Assembly (NCBI RefSeq): GCF_024213665.1
Contig: NZ_JANAVP010000034.1
Span: 1 to 64,000, forward strand
Reading direction: 5' to 3'
DNA length: 64,000 nucleotides
Source: Streptomyces sp. A3M-1-3
GTDB lineage: Bacteria; Actinomycetota; Actinomycetes; Streptomycetales; Streptomycetaceae
The notes under the pieces were generated by a model that was given only the letters and a program-made list of their open reading frames with translations, ran no database searches and was not told where the DNA came from. Shown here in pieces: positions 51,761 through 59,496 of the stretch. Numbering within the stretch: the first letter of the stretch is position 1; each line of letters starts with the position of its first letter. A program made the translations under genes and the position numbers.

Positions 51761-52645
51761 ATGGCTGTAGACCAGCTTAGTGCTGCCCCGCACGCCCCCG
51801 CACACCCCCTCGCCAATCCGGGCTACGGCAAGCGCAACGCACCCGACCAACGCCCCCACCGCGCCGACGACTTCGCGCACCTCCCCCGCCGGGAGGCCGC
51901 CATCGCCGCGTACATCGACCGGCTCCCCGAGGGCGCGGACATCTCCGTGAAGACCCTGGCCAAGGTCCTGCCGGACTACGGCCAGTGCGCCGTACGCACG
52001 GCCCTCCGCCGCCTGTCGGAAGCCGGGCACATGCGCTGGGGCAAGGAGCACCTCACCGACACCACGGGCAGCCCGCGTTGGGTGACCCGCACGTTCTTCT
52101 CCCGTACGGCCAGGGACGACGCGTGGTGGGCGGCGTTCACCACCGGCAACGTCCCCCAGGAGCAGCCCCCTCCCCACCAGGAGCGGCCGCCGCGCACCCG
52201 CGCGTACGCCGTCCTCGCCTCCCTCGGCCGCACCGAACCCGCCATGACGCTCTCGGCGGCGGACTGCACCGCCCTGGAACCGCTGGCCGCCGAGTGGCTG
52301 GCGCGTGGCGCGACCGAGGCGGAGCTGCTGCATGCGCTGACGGCCGGCCTGCCCGTACCGGTCCATCACCCGGCCGGGATCGCCCGTGCCCGGCTGACCA
52401 CGAAACTCCCGCCGCACCGACCGCAGCCCGCCCCCACACCGCAGCGCCCGGCCCCCCTCCGCACCCTGGAATGCACGGAATGCCGCGCCCCAGGACGCCC
52501 CGAAGCGCTCGCGGGCGGCCTCTGCCGCACATGCCGCCGCGAGGCACCACCCGCCACCACCGGGGGCCTGACCCCGGCCGAGGTTCAAGCCCACGCCACG
52601 CGCGTCCGCACCGCAGCCCGCATCCCGGAAGGGACCCGCACGTGA
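51761..52645 (+). CDS. Winged-helix regulator-like protein with C-terminal zinc ribbon
   Basis: A 294-residue protein. Residues ~40-110 form a MarR/helix-turn-helix-like domain (DRLPEGADISVKTLAKVLPD, VRTALRRLSEAGHMRWGKEH). The C-terminal part has a two-CxxC ribbon (LECTECRAPGRPEALAGGLC, then CRREA). The middle is variable and Pro-rich. This is a recurrent Streptomyces type without known function. The ATG at 51761 was chosen over a longer frame from 51584. It overlaps the Uma2 gene by GTGA. Confidence 0.8.
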   Translation: MAVDQLSAAPHAPAHPLANPGYGKRNAPDQRPHRADDFAHLPRREAAIAAYIDRLPEGADISVKTLAKVLPDYGQCAVRTALRRLSEAGHMRWGKEHLTDTTGSPRWVTRTFFSRTARDDAWWAAFTTGNVPQEQPPPHQERPPRTRAYAVLASLGRTEPAMTLSAADCTALEPLAAEWLARGATEAELLHALTAGLPVPVHHPAGIARARLTTKLPPHRPQPAPTPQRPAPLRTLECTECRAPGRPEALAGGLCRTCRREAPPATTGGLTPAEVQAHATRVRTAARIPEGTRT

Positions 52646-53211
52646 CCGTCGACCGCCCGCAGATGCTCGTAGCCGAGTTCGAGGAACTCGCGCATGCCGC
52701 GCCGGAGACGGTGTGGCTGGAGTTCATCGACGGGAAACTGGAGGTGAAGCCTCCACACGACGGCAACCACGGTGCGATCGTCGTGTGGCTGCTCAGGCAG
52801 TGCCTGTACCTGCGCCCTGACCTGAGCCTCTATCCGTACCTGGGCCTGAAGAGCGGTGGCCTTCTGGAGGACCGTGTCCGGCCGGACGGCGCCCTCGCTC
52901 ACGACGGCCAGCTGGCAGGACACGGGGGGTGGTCCGACCCCAACGGCTTTCTGATGACAGTCGAGGTGACCCTCCGCACCCCGGGCAACGACCGCCGCTG
53001 CCAGATCGCGAAACGCGACGGCTACGCGGCGGCAGGCATCCCCGTCCACGTCCTGGTCGACCGCGACACGAACACCCTCTCCGTCTACAGCGAGCCGGAG
53101 AAGGGCCGGTACCGAAAGCGAACCTCCCATCCGTTCGGCGCGACGGTCCCGTTCCCCGGACCCGTCGGCATCACACTGAAGACCGAGAGACTCAAGGACT
53201 ACACCCAGTGA
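52642..53211 (+). CDS. Uma2 family (PD-(D/E)XK-like) endonuclease
   Basis: A 189-residue protein. The Uma2 core is visible as EFIDGKLEVKPPHDGNHGAI, VRPDGALAHDG and MTVEVTLRTPGNDRRCQIAKRDGYAAAGIPVHVLVD, giving the D...ExT...K pattern of restriction-like nucleases. Family members are numerous in actinobacteria and cyanobacteria, with function unproven. It is translationally coupled to the preceding gene. Confidence 0.9.
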   Translation: MTVDRPQMLVAEFEELAHAAPETVWLEFIDGKLEVKPPHDGNHGAIVVWLLRQCLYLRPDLSLYPYLGLKSGGLLEDRVRPDGALAHDGQLAGHGGWSDPNGFLMTVEVTLRTPGNDRRCQIAKRDGYAAAGIPVHVLVDRDTNTLSVYSEPEKGRYRKRTSHPFGATVPFPGPVGITLKTERLKDYTQ

Positions 53212-53260
53212 CGGGCCGACGCCATCGCCCGGCTGCCCGGATGTCCGTACGCTTGGAGGC

Positions 53261-53482
53261 ATGAGCACTTTGCGGGATGAACTGCATGAACTCATCGACC
53301 GGCTGCCTGAGGCGCAGGTGGCACCGATACTCGCCATCGTGCGGGAGAGCACTCTGGCTGAGGACGGCGGAGACGAATGGCCCCTGCCCGACTTCGTTGG
53401 CGCTCTGTCGAGCGGCAAGGGGGACCTGGCTGCCAGGTCGAGTGAGATCCTTCGCGACGAGATGGGACGCCCGCCCGAGTGA
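53261..53482 (+). CDS. VapB-like antitoxin
   Basis: A 73-residue acidic protein. LRDELHELIDRLPEAQVAPIL is a helical N-terminus of the type seen in actinobacterial PIN-toxin partners, and the end is SSEILRDEMGRPPE. TTGGAGGC precedes the ATG. Its stop overlaps the GTG of the PIN gene (GTGA). No DNA-binding motif is obvious. Confidence 0.8.
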   Translation: MSTLRDELHELIDRLPEAQVAPILAIVRESTLAEDGGDEWPLPDFVGALSSGKGDLAARSSEILRDEMGRPPE

Positions 53483-53997
53483 TCGTCTGGGACACCGGTC
53501 CGCTCGTCGCCGCCGCGGATGCGGATGACAAGGACCACGCACGCTGCGTCGAACTGATGCGCCGCACCCCTCGCCCCCTCCTCGTGCCGTATCCCGTCCT
53601 CACCGAGGTGTGCTACCTGCTTGAGCGCGAGAAGGGCACGCGCGCGGAAGCCGCGTTCCTGCGGTCGATCAGCGCCGGACAGATCAGCCTGATCCCGCTG
53701 AGCCGTGCCGATGTCGACAGAATGGCCGAACTCGTCGAGACGTATGCGGACTTCCCGCTCGGCGCGACCGACGCCTCGGTCGTCGCCATTGCCGAGCGCC
53801 TGGGTGCCGACGCCATCGCCACCCTTGACCGCCGTCACTTCAGTGTCGTGACGCCCCAAGCGGCCGCTGCCGTTCACTCTGCTTCCGTAAGCCGGGGCGT
53901 GACAGATCCCGCTGAACGCCACAGGGGCTGCACCCCCTGGGAGGAGGGTGCAGCCCCTGCGTACGTGCTCAGGACCGGCGATCAACCATCAGGTTGA
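53479..53997 (+). CDS. VapC-type PIN ribonuclease with frameshifted C-terminus
   Basis: The first ~124 residues are a clean PIN domain: VWDTGPLVAAADADD (Asp near 5), LTEVCYLLERE (Glu), LGATDASVVAIAERLG (Asp) and IATLDRRHFSVV (Asp). After that the frame reads a 47-residue non-family tail through the downstream terminator. Skipping one base at 53851 would restore RPKRPLPFTLLP and a TAA at 53888-53890, the normal family end. So there is one inserted base, real or a sequence error. The catalytic residues all precede it, so activity may persist. Confidence 0.8.
   Translation: MIVWDTGPLVAAADADDKDHARCVELMRRTPRPLLVPYPVLTEVCYLLEREKGTRAEAAFLRSISAGQISLIPLSRADVDRMAELVETYADFPLGATDASVVAIAERLGADAIATLDRRHFSVVTPQAAAAVHSASVSRGVTDPAERHRGCTPWEEGAAPAYVLRTGDQPSG
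53922..53959. terminator. Bidirectional terminator at the end of groEL
   Basis: Perfect 13-base arms CAGGGGCTGCACC (53922-53934) and GGTGCAGCCCCTG (53947-53959) enclose a 12-base loop. The hairpin lies 38 bases past the groEL stop and after the presumed original vapC stop at 53890. Confidence 0.88.
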
Positions 53998-55620
53998 TCA
54001 GAAGTCCATGTCACCGCCCGGCATGCCGCCGCCCGCGGAGGCACCGGCCTTCTCGGGCTTGTCGGCGATGACCGCCTCGGTGGTGAGGAAGAGCGCGGCG
54101 ATGGAGGCCGCGTTCTGCAGCGCGGAGCGCGTGACCTTCGCCGGGTCGATGATGCCCTCGGCGATCATGTCGACGTACTCGCCGGTCGCGGCGTTCAGGC
54201 CGTGACCGACCGTCAGGTTGCGCACCTTCTCCACCACGACGCCGCCTTCGAGGCCGGCGTTGACCGCGATCTGCTTCAGCGGGGCCTCGAGGGCCAGCTT
54301 CACAGCGGCGGCACCGGTGGCCTCGTCGCCCTCGAGCTCAAGCTTCTCGAAGACGCTGGTCGCCTGGATGAGAGCGACGCCACCACCGGCGACGATGCCC
54401 TCCTCGACGGCGGCCTTGGCGTTGCGCACCGCGTCCTCGATGCGGTGCTTGCGCTCCTTGAGCTCGACCTCGGTCGCGGCGCCGGCCTTGATGACGGCCA
54501 CGCCGCCGGCCAGCTTCGCGAGGCGCTCCTGGAGCTTCTCGCGGTCGTAGTCCGAGTCGGAGTTCTCGATCTCGGCGCGGATCTGGTTGACGCGACCGGC
54601 AACCTGGTCGCTCTCACCGGCACCGTCGACGATCGTCGTCTCGTCCTTGGTGATGACGACCTTGCGGGCGCGGCCGAGCAGCTCCAGGCCGGCGTTCTCG
54701 AGCTTGAGACCGACCTCCTCGGAGATGACCGTGCCACCGGTGAGGATGGCGATGTCGTTCAGCATCGCCTTGCGGCGGTCGCCGAAGCCCGGGGCCTTGA
54801 CGGCGACGGACTTGAAGGTGCCGCGGATCTTGTTGACGACCAGGGTCGACAGGGCCTCGCCCTCGACGTCCTCGGCGATGATCAGCAGCGGCTTGCCGGA
54901 CTGCATGACCTTCTCGAGGAGCGGCAGCAGGTCCTTGACCGAGCCGATCTTCGAGTTGACGATCAGGATGTACGGGTCGTCGAGCGACGACTCCATGCGC
55001 TCCATGTCGGTGGCGAAGTACGCCGAGATGTAGCCCTTGTCGAAGCGCATGCCCTCGGTGAGCTCAAGCTCCAGACCGAAGGTCTGGGACTCCTCGACGG
55101 TGATGACGCCTTCCTTGCCGACCTTGTCCATCGCCTCGGCGATGAGCTCGCCGATCTGGGTGTCGGCGGCGGAGATGGAGGCGGTCGAAGCGATCTGCTC
55201 CTTGGTCTCCACGTCCTTGGCCTGCTCCAGCAGAGCACCGGAGACGGCCTCGACGGCCTTCTCGATGCCGCGCTTGAGGGCCATCGGGTTGGCGCCGGCG
55301 GCGACGTTGCGCAGGCCCTCGCGGACGAGCGCCTGGGCGAGGACGGTCGCGGTGGTCGTACCGTCACCGGCGACGTCGTCCGTCTTCTTGGCGACTTCCT
55401 TGACCAGCTCGGCGCCGATCTTCTCGTACGGGTCCTCGAGCTCGATCTCCTTGGCGATGGAAACACCATCGTTGGTGATCGTGGGGGCGCCCCACTTCTT
55501 CTCGAGGACGACGTTGCGGCCCTTGGGGCCAAGGGTGACCTTGACGGCGTCGGCGAGCTGGTTCATCCCGCGCTCGAGACCGCGCCGTGCCTCCTCGTCG
55601 AACGCGATGATCTTGGCCAT
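53998..55620 (-). CDS. groEL: Chaperonin GroEL (Hsp60), stand-alone copy
   Basis: A 540-residue chaperonin, full length. The ATP-binding DGTTTATVLAQALV (from residue ~86), the VTLGPKGRNVVLEKKWGAP block near residue 30 and the tail GGGMPGGDMDF are present. It forms the folding double ring with GroES encoded elsewhere; no groES is adjacent, which fits the second GroEL of Streptomyces (groEL2). The ATG at 55620 follows GGAGG. Expression is controlled by HrcA at two upstream CIRCE boxes. Confidence 0.97.
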   Translation of the reverse strand: MAKIIAFDEEARRGLERGMNQLADAVKVTLGPKGRNVVLEKKWGAPTITNDGVSIAKEIELEDPYEKIGAELVKEVAKKTDDVAGDGTTTATVLAQALVREGLRNVAAGANPMALKRGIEKAVEAVSGALLEQAKDVETKEQIASTASISAADTQIGELIAEAMDKVGKEGVITVEESQTFGLELELTEGMRFDKGYISAYFATDMERMESSLDDPYILIVNSKIGSVKDLLPLLEKVMQSGKPLLIIAEDVEGEALSTLVVNKIRGTFKSVAVKAPGFGDRRKAMLNDIAILTGGTVISEEVGLKLENAGLELLGRARKVVITKDETTIVDGAGESDQVAGRVNQIRAEIENSDSDYDREKLQERLAKLAGGVAVIKAGAATEVELKERKHRIEDAVRNAKAAVEEGIVAGGGVALIQATSVFEKLELEGDEATGAAAVKLALEAPLKQIAVNAGLEGGVVVEKVRNLTVGHGLNAATGEYVDMIAEGIIDPAKVTRSALQNAASIAALFLTTEAVIADKPEKAGASAGGGMPGGDMDF

Positions 55621-55744
55621 GTGAAGTGGTCCTCCCGGACTGGGGTGGATTGCTCCGGACCGCGTGGCGCCCGCGACGGACGGCCAGCCTGCCTGACGGA
55701 TCCTTGCCCCGCCGGGCCTGCGGGCCTCACCGACCCGGTCCTTC

Positions 55745-55771
55745 TTGTCACTCTCACTGGGAGAGTGCTAA
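55745..55771 (-). promoter_or_regulatory. CIRCE element A (HrcA operator), groEL
   Basis: TTGTCACTC, nine bases, then GAGTGCTAA. The right arm is perfect and the left differs from TTAGCACTC at two positions. It is adjacent to the likely transcription start of groEL. Confidence 0.88.
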
Positions 55772-55780
55772 CGCCAATGA

Positions 55781-55807
55781 TTAGCACTCGACCCCTGCGA
55801 GTGCAAG
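55781..55807 (-). promoter_or_regulatory. CIRCE element B (HrcA operator), groEL
   Basis: TTAGCACTC, nine bases, then GAGTGCAAG (two mismatches to GAGTGCTAA). It lies nine bases from element A and overlaps a candidate promoter read on the minus strand (TTGCAC at 55806-55801, 17 bases, TAATCA at 55783-55778). Confidence 0.88.
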
Positions 55808-55910
55808 CGACTCCGGAGGAGTCCCGGTGCGCGGACGCACGAGGGGCCCGCACCCCTGATGGGATACGGGCCCCTCGGCGTGAGTGCGTCGGTGGCCGAT
55901 CGCGCCGAGA

Positions 55911-56114
55911 TCAGACGGCGAGCTTGACCATGTCCGCCTGCGGCCCCTTCTGGCCCTGCGAGATCTCGAACTCGACTCGCTGACCTTCTTCCAGGGTGCG
56001 GTAGCCGTCCATCTGGATCGCGCTGTAGTGGACGAAAACATCCGCACCACCGTCGACCGCGATGAAGCCGTACCCCTTCTCCGCGTTGAACCACTTGACG
56101 GTGCCCTGAGCCAT
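55911..56114 (-). CDS. Cold-shock protein, single-domain CspA type
   Basis: A 67-residue single cold-shock domain: GTVKWFNAEKGYGFIAVDGG with RNP1, and DVFVHYSAI with RNP2, ending QKGPQADMVKLAV. It would act as an RNA chaperone. The ATG at 56114 follows GGGGAG. It has a ~390-base upstream region with two perfect palindromes. Confidence 0.96.
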   Translation of the reverse strand: MAQGTVKWFNAEKGYGFIAVDGGADVFVHYSAIQMDGYRTLEEGQRVEFEISQGQKGPQADMVKLAV

Positions 56115-56284
56115 GCCTAACTCCCCTATTACTGGCCCTTGCACAGACCCGCACTTCGCGGACCCGGGTCTGACCTCGCCGTAACGCGTCGACCGCGGCT
56201 GAATGTATCCGCACATGCGCTGTCTGCAACAGGTCAATCCGACGAGAATTCTGAGCGCGACTGAACGCATAAACGTGGCGAATT

Positions 56285-56331
56285 CCCTGGATTCCAGGGC
56301 AAGTCGGGCTGGACATAGGGGAACCTATGTC
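56285..56331. promoter_or_regulatory. Two adjacent palindromes upstream of csp
   Basis: CCCTGG-ATT-CCAGGG (56285-56299) and GACATAGG-GGAA-CCTATGTC (56312-56331) are perfect inverted repeats 12 bases apart, about 170-215 bases upstream of the csp start. They may be operators or 5'-leader stems. Confidence 0.55.
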
Positions 56332-56434
56332 ACAAGAGCCGCACACACTTTGACCTCACCCTGACGCGTTCTCATATGCACATGGCATGAACCGCGCAGG
56401 GGACTTCCCCAACCCTACCGCGCTCAACCATGCA

Positions 56435-56473
56435 GAATTGCCCCCTCCGCTGCTATGGCGGAGAGGGCAATTC
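56435..56473. terminator. Terminator after the thrC-moaD unit
   Basis: A stem with arms at 56435-56450 (GAATTGCCCCCTCCGC) and 56458-56473 (GCGGAGAGGGCAATTC) pairs almost perfectly, with one internal C/A mismatch and a seven-base loop. It lies 32 bases past the end of the sulfur-carrier gene. Confidence 0.8.
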
Positions 56474-56504
56474 GGGTAACGCCGAGGTGCGAGCTGAGGT
56501 GCGA

Positions 56505-56780
56505 TCAGCCTCCGGCGACGGCCGGGATGATCGAGACGCCGGCCCCGTCGGGGGTCGCCGTCGCGAGGCCGCCCTCGAAGCGGACGTCGTCGTCGTTGAC
56601 GTACACGTTCACAAAGCGGCGCAGCTTGCCCTGGTCGTCCAGCACGCGCGCGGCGATGCCCGGGTGGTTCTTCTCCAGGGACTCGATGACCTCGGCGAGG
56701 GTCGTGCCCTCCGCCGGGACCTCGGCCTTACCGCCCGTGTAGGTACGGAGGATGGTCGGGATACGGACACTGACGCTCAT
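56505..56780 (-). CDS. MoaD/ThiS family sulfur-carrier protein (CysO-like)
   Basis: A 91-residue ubiquitin-fold protein ending in AVAGG, the di-glycine tail that is thiocarboxylated. Other blocks are VSVRIPTILRTYTGGKAEVP, LEKNHPGIAARVLDD and FVNVYVNDDDVRF. In mycobacteria the similar CysO delivers sulfur for cysteine synthesis. Linkage here to threonine synthase, with a SAM riboswitch upstream, supports a sulfur-amino-acid role. It lies 51 bases after thrC, on the same strand. Confidence 0.9.
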   Translation of the reverse strand: MSVSVRIPTILRTYTGGKAEVPAEGTTLAEVIESLEKNHPGIAARVLDDQGKLRRFVNVYVNDDDVRFEGGLATATPDGAGVSIIPAVAGG

Positions 56781-56831
56781 GCGGTGCTGCCTTCCGGGAA
56801 GCAGGGGGTACGGGGTCGGGGCTCGGGCTGC

Positions 56832-58166
56832 TCAGGCCAGGCCGGCGGCGCGGAACGCGTCCAGGCTGGGGCGGATCGTGGCGGTCGGTCCGGCGGTCGG
56901 CGCGACAGCCTCCAGCGTCTTCAGGCCGTCGCCGGTGTTGAGGACGACGGTGGTGAGGGCCGGGTCGAGCAGACCGTTCTCGATCAGCTTCCTGGTGACG
57001 CCGACGGTCACGCCACCCGCAGTCTCCGCGAAGATGCCCTCCGTCCGGGCCAGCAGCTTGATGCCCTCGACGATCTGCGTGTCGTTGACGTCCTCGACCG
57101 CGCCGCCCGTGCGGCGGGCGATGTCCAGGACGTACGGGCCGTCGGCCGGGTTGCCGATGGCGAGCGACTTGGCGATGGTGTCCGGCTTGACCGGGCGGAT
57201 CACGTCGTGGCCGGCCTTGAAGGCGGCGGAGACCGGGGAGCAGCCCTCGGCCTGCGCGCCGAAGATCTTGTACGGCTTGTCCTCGACAAGGCCCAGAGCG
57301 ATGAGCTCCTTCAGACCCTTGTCGATCTTCGTGAGCTGCGAGCCGGAGGCGATCGGGATCACGATCTGGTCGGGCAGCTGCCAGCCGAGCTGCTCGCAGA
57401 TCTCGTACGCCAGGGTCTTGGAGCCCTCGCCGTAGTACGGGCGAAGGTTGACGTTCACAAAGCCCCAGCCCTCACCCAGCGGGTCGCCGATGAGCTCGGA
57501 GCAGAAGCGGTTGACGTCGTCGTAGTTGCCCTCGATGCCGACCAGGTCGCCGCCGTACACCGCTGCCATGACGACCTTGCCGGCCTCCAGGTCGTGCGGG
57601 ATGAACACGCAGGAACGGAAGCCCGCGCGGGCGGCGGCGGCGCCGACGGCACCGGCCAGGTTGCCCGTGGAGGAGCAGGACAGGGTGGTGAAGCCGAAGG
57701 CGCGGGCGGCTTCGACGGCGATGGCGACGACACGGTCCTTGAAGGAGTGCGTCGGGTTGCCGGAGTCGTCCTTGACGTACAGGCCGCCGGTCACGCCCAG
57801 TTCGCGGGCGAGGTTGTCGGCCTTGACGAGCTTGGTGAAGCCGGGGCTGAGGTTCGGCTTTCCGGCCACGTCGGCGGGGACGGGCAGCAGCGGCGCGTAG
57901 CGCCAGATGGTTTCGGGTCCGGCCTCGATCTGCTTGCGCAGAGCTTCGACGTCTTGAGATGACCCAGTGCCGCTCGGCAGTTCGTACGCCACTTCGAGCG
58001 GCCCGAAACAGGACGAGCAGGCGAAGATCGGTCCAAGCTCGAAACGCTCACCGCATTCGCGGCAGGAGAGGGCTACAGCGGGCCCGAGGTCGACAGCGCT
58101 CGCGGAGTTCGCGGTGTTCGCGACGTTCGCGGAGTCGGTGTTGCTTGCAACAGTCTGCACAGCCAT
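56832..58166 (-). CDS. thrC: Threonine synthase
   Basis: ThrC converts O-phospho-L-homoserine to L-threonine with PLP. The 444-residue protein carries an N-terminal zinc-ribbon-like pair (LSCRECGERF, ACSSCFGPL; residues ~35-60). The PLP lysine lies in NPTHSFKDR, and a phosphate loop SCSSTGNLAGAVGAAAA and GSQLTKIDKG follow. The ATG at 58166 is typical, but the SD is the weak AAGGG (58177-58181) inside a SAM-I riboswitch expression platform. Translation is therefore predicted to fall when SAM is abundant. Confidence 0.96.
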   Translation of the reverse strand: MAVQTVASNTDSANVANTANSASAVDLGPAVALSCRECGERFELGPIFACSSCFGPLEVAYELPSGTGSSQDVEALRKQIEAGPETIWRYAPLLPVPADVAGKPNLSPGFTKLVKADNLARELGVTGGLYVKDDSGNPTHSFKDRVVAIAVEAARAFGFTTLSCSSTGNLAGAVGAAAARAGFRSCVFIPHDLEAGKVVMAAVYGGDLVGIEGNYDDVNRFCSELIGDPLGEGWGFVNVNLRPYYGEGSKTLAYEICEQLGWQLPDQIVIPIASGSQLTKIDKGLKELIALGLVEDKPYKIFGAQAEGCSPVSAAFKAGHDVIRPVKPDTIAKSLAIGNPADGPYVLDIARRTGGAVEDVNDTQIVEGIKLLARTEGIFAETAGGVTVGVTRKLIENGLLDPALTTVVLNTGDGLKTLEAVAPTAGPTATIRPSLDAFRAAGLA

Positions 58167-58182
58167 GGAGGCGAGGCCCTTT

Positions 58183-58326
58183 CTCCTCATCTTCCCCGTG
58201 GCGCACTTCGCCACGAGACGGAATTGGCACCTTCCCTAGCTGGGAGCCTCGCGGTGATATGTCGAGACCAGCTGGAGGGTTGCCGGGGCTTCAACGGGCC
58301 GTTTCCCTCTGCCCCTCTGGATGAGC
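58183..58326 (-). promoter_or_regulatory. SAM-I (S-box) riboswitch leader of thrC
   Basis: On the minus strand the aptamer reads ATCCAGAGGGGCAGAGGGA, then CGGCCCGTTGAAGCCCCGGC and AACC, and later GGAAGGTGCCAATTCCGTC, all SAM-I conserved cores. The P4 hairpin has arms CGTGGCG and CGCCACG (58197-58215). The 5' P1 strand CTCATC (58325-58320) pairs with GATGAG (58191-58186), which overlaps the GAGGAG purine run at 58188-58183. Formation of P1 on SAM binding would thus mask the ribosome-binding region. No U-tract follows, so control looks translational. Confidence 0.9.
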
Positions 58327-58481
58327 GGTATGGCACTGGGCACAGGCCCAGGCGTTTGTGTGCGGAACGACCCCCGGCATGCGGCGGTCGTTCGCGTTGT
58401 TCAAGACTGTAACCGAAGGCCCGGATGGTTGAGATAGTCGTCCGAACCGCGAGATGGATCACGTTTTCAGGAGACGCGCAC

Positions 58482-59420
58482 GTGCTGGAAGAGGTGGAAC
58501 GCTGGCTGAGCAGGCGTTCCTGGTCTGCGGCCGACCGCCCGCTCGACCGGCTGATCGCCGCCAAGCGCGGTACGACCGTCAGTGTCGTCCTGCCCGCGCT
58601 CAATGAGCAGGACACGGTCGGCGAGATCGTCACCGTGATCCGCCGCGAGCTGATGGAGGCCGTCCCGCTCGTCGACGAGCTGGTGGTCGTCGACTCCGGC
58701 TCGACCGACCGTACGGCGGAGGTGGCGGCGGCGGCCGGCGCGCGGGTCGTACACCGCGACGCGATCCTGCCGCGGCTGCCCGCCGTGCCCGGCAAGGGCG
58801 AGGTGCTGTGGCGCTCGCTGCTGGTGACCGGCGGCGACATCGTCTGCTTCGTCGACGCCGACCTGAAGGACTTCTCCGCGGACTTCGTGTCCGGGATCGT
58901 CGGGCCGCTGCTCACCGATCCGGACGTGCAGTTCGTGAAGGCGATGTACGACCGGCCGCTGGCCGGCGCCGCCGGTCAGGGCGGGCGGGTGACCGAGCTG
59001 GTGGCGCGGCCCCTGCTGAACCTCCACTGGCCCCAGCTGGCCGGGTTCGTGCAGCCGCTGGGCGGCGAGTACGCGGCCCGGCGCTCGCTGCTGGAGCGGC
59101 TGCCCTTCCCGGTCGGGTACGGCGTGGAGCTCGGGCTGCTCGTCGACTCGCTGCACACGGTGGGCCTGGACGCGCTGGCCCAGGTAGACGTCGGGGTACG
59201 CGTCCACCGTCACCAGGACGGGCAGGCGCTCGGCCGGATGGCCGCGGCGATCTACCGGACCGCCCAACTCCGCCTCTCGCGCGGGCATCTGGTGCGGCCG
59301 GCGCTCACGCAGTTCGAGCGGGGCGAGGACGGGTTCGTACCGCGTACGCACGCGGTGGACACCGAGGAGCGGCCGCCGATGCTGGACATTCGCGAGTACG
59401 CGGCGCGGCGCGCGGCGTAG
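58482..59420 (+). CDS. gpgS: Glucosyl-3-phosphoglycerate synthase
   Basis: GpgS (GT81) transfers glucose from a nucleotide sugar to 3-phosphoglycerate, the first step to glucosylglycerate and methylglucose polysaccharide. The 312-residue protein has VSVVLPALNEQDTVGEI at the N-terminal Rossmann fold, VDSGSTDRT, and the metal-binding CFVDADLKDF. GGYGVELGLL-like PVGYGVELGLLVD is near the acceptor site. The GTG at 58482 follows AGGAG; an upstream in-frame start at 58425 lies in riboswitch-flanking DNA. It is divergent from thrC and 77 bases before otsA. Confidence 0.9.
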   Translation: MLEEVERWLSRRSWSAADRPLDRLIAAKRGTTVSVVLPALNEQDTVGEIVTVIRRELMEAVPLVDELVVVDSGSTDRTAEVAAAAGARVVHRDAILPRLPAVPGKGEVLWRSLLVTGGDIVCFVDADLKDFSADFVSGIVGPLLTDPDVQFVKAMYDRPLAGAAGQGGRVTELVARPLLNLHWPQLAGFVQPLGGEYAARRSLLERLPFPVGYGVELGLLVDSLHTVGLDALAQVDVGVRVHRHQDGQALGRMAAAIYRTAQLRLSRGHLVRPALTQFERGEDGFVPRTHAVDTEERPPMLDIREYAARRAA

Positions 59421-59496
59421 GGGTCGGCGTGAAAGCGCGGCGTAAGTGTCCCCTTCCGTACGTTTGAGCGTTTCCGTGACGGGCTAGGTTCGCGTC

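Noticed and set aside
54202..55983. 593-codon frame antisense to groEL
   Set aside because: Long antisense frames are expected over high-GC genes; the translation is Leu/Gly/Asp/Val-rich without domains.
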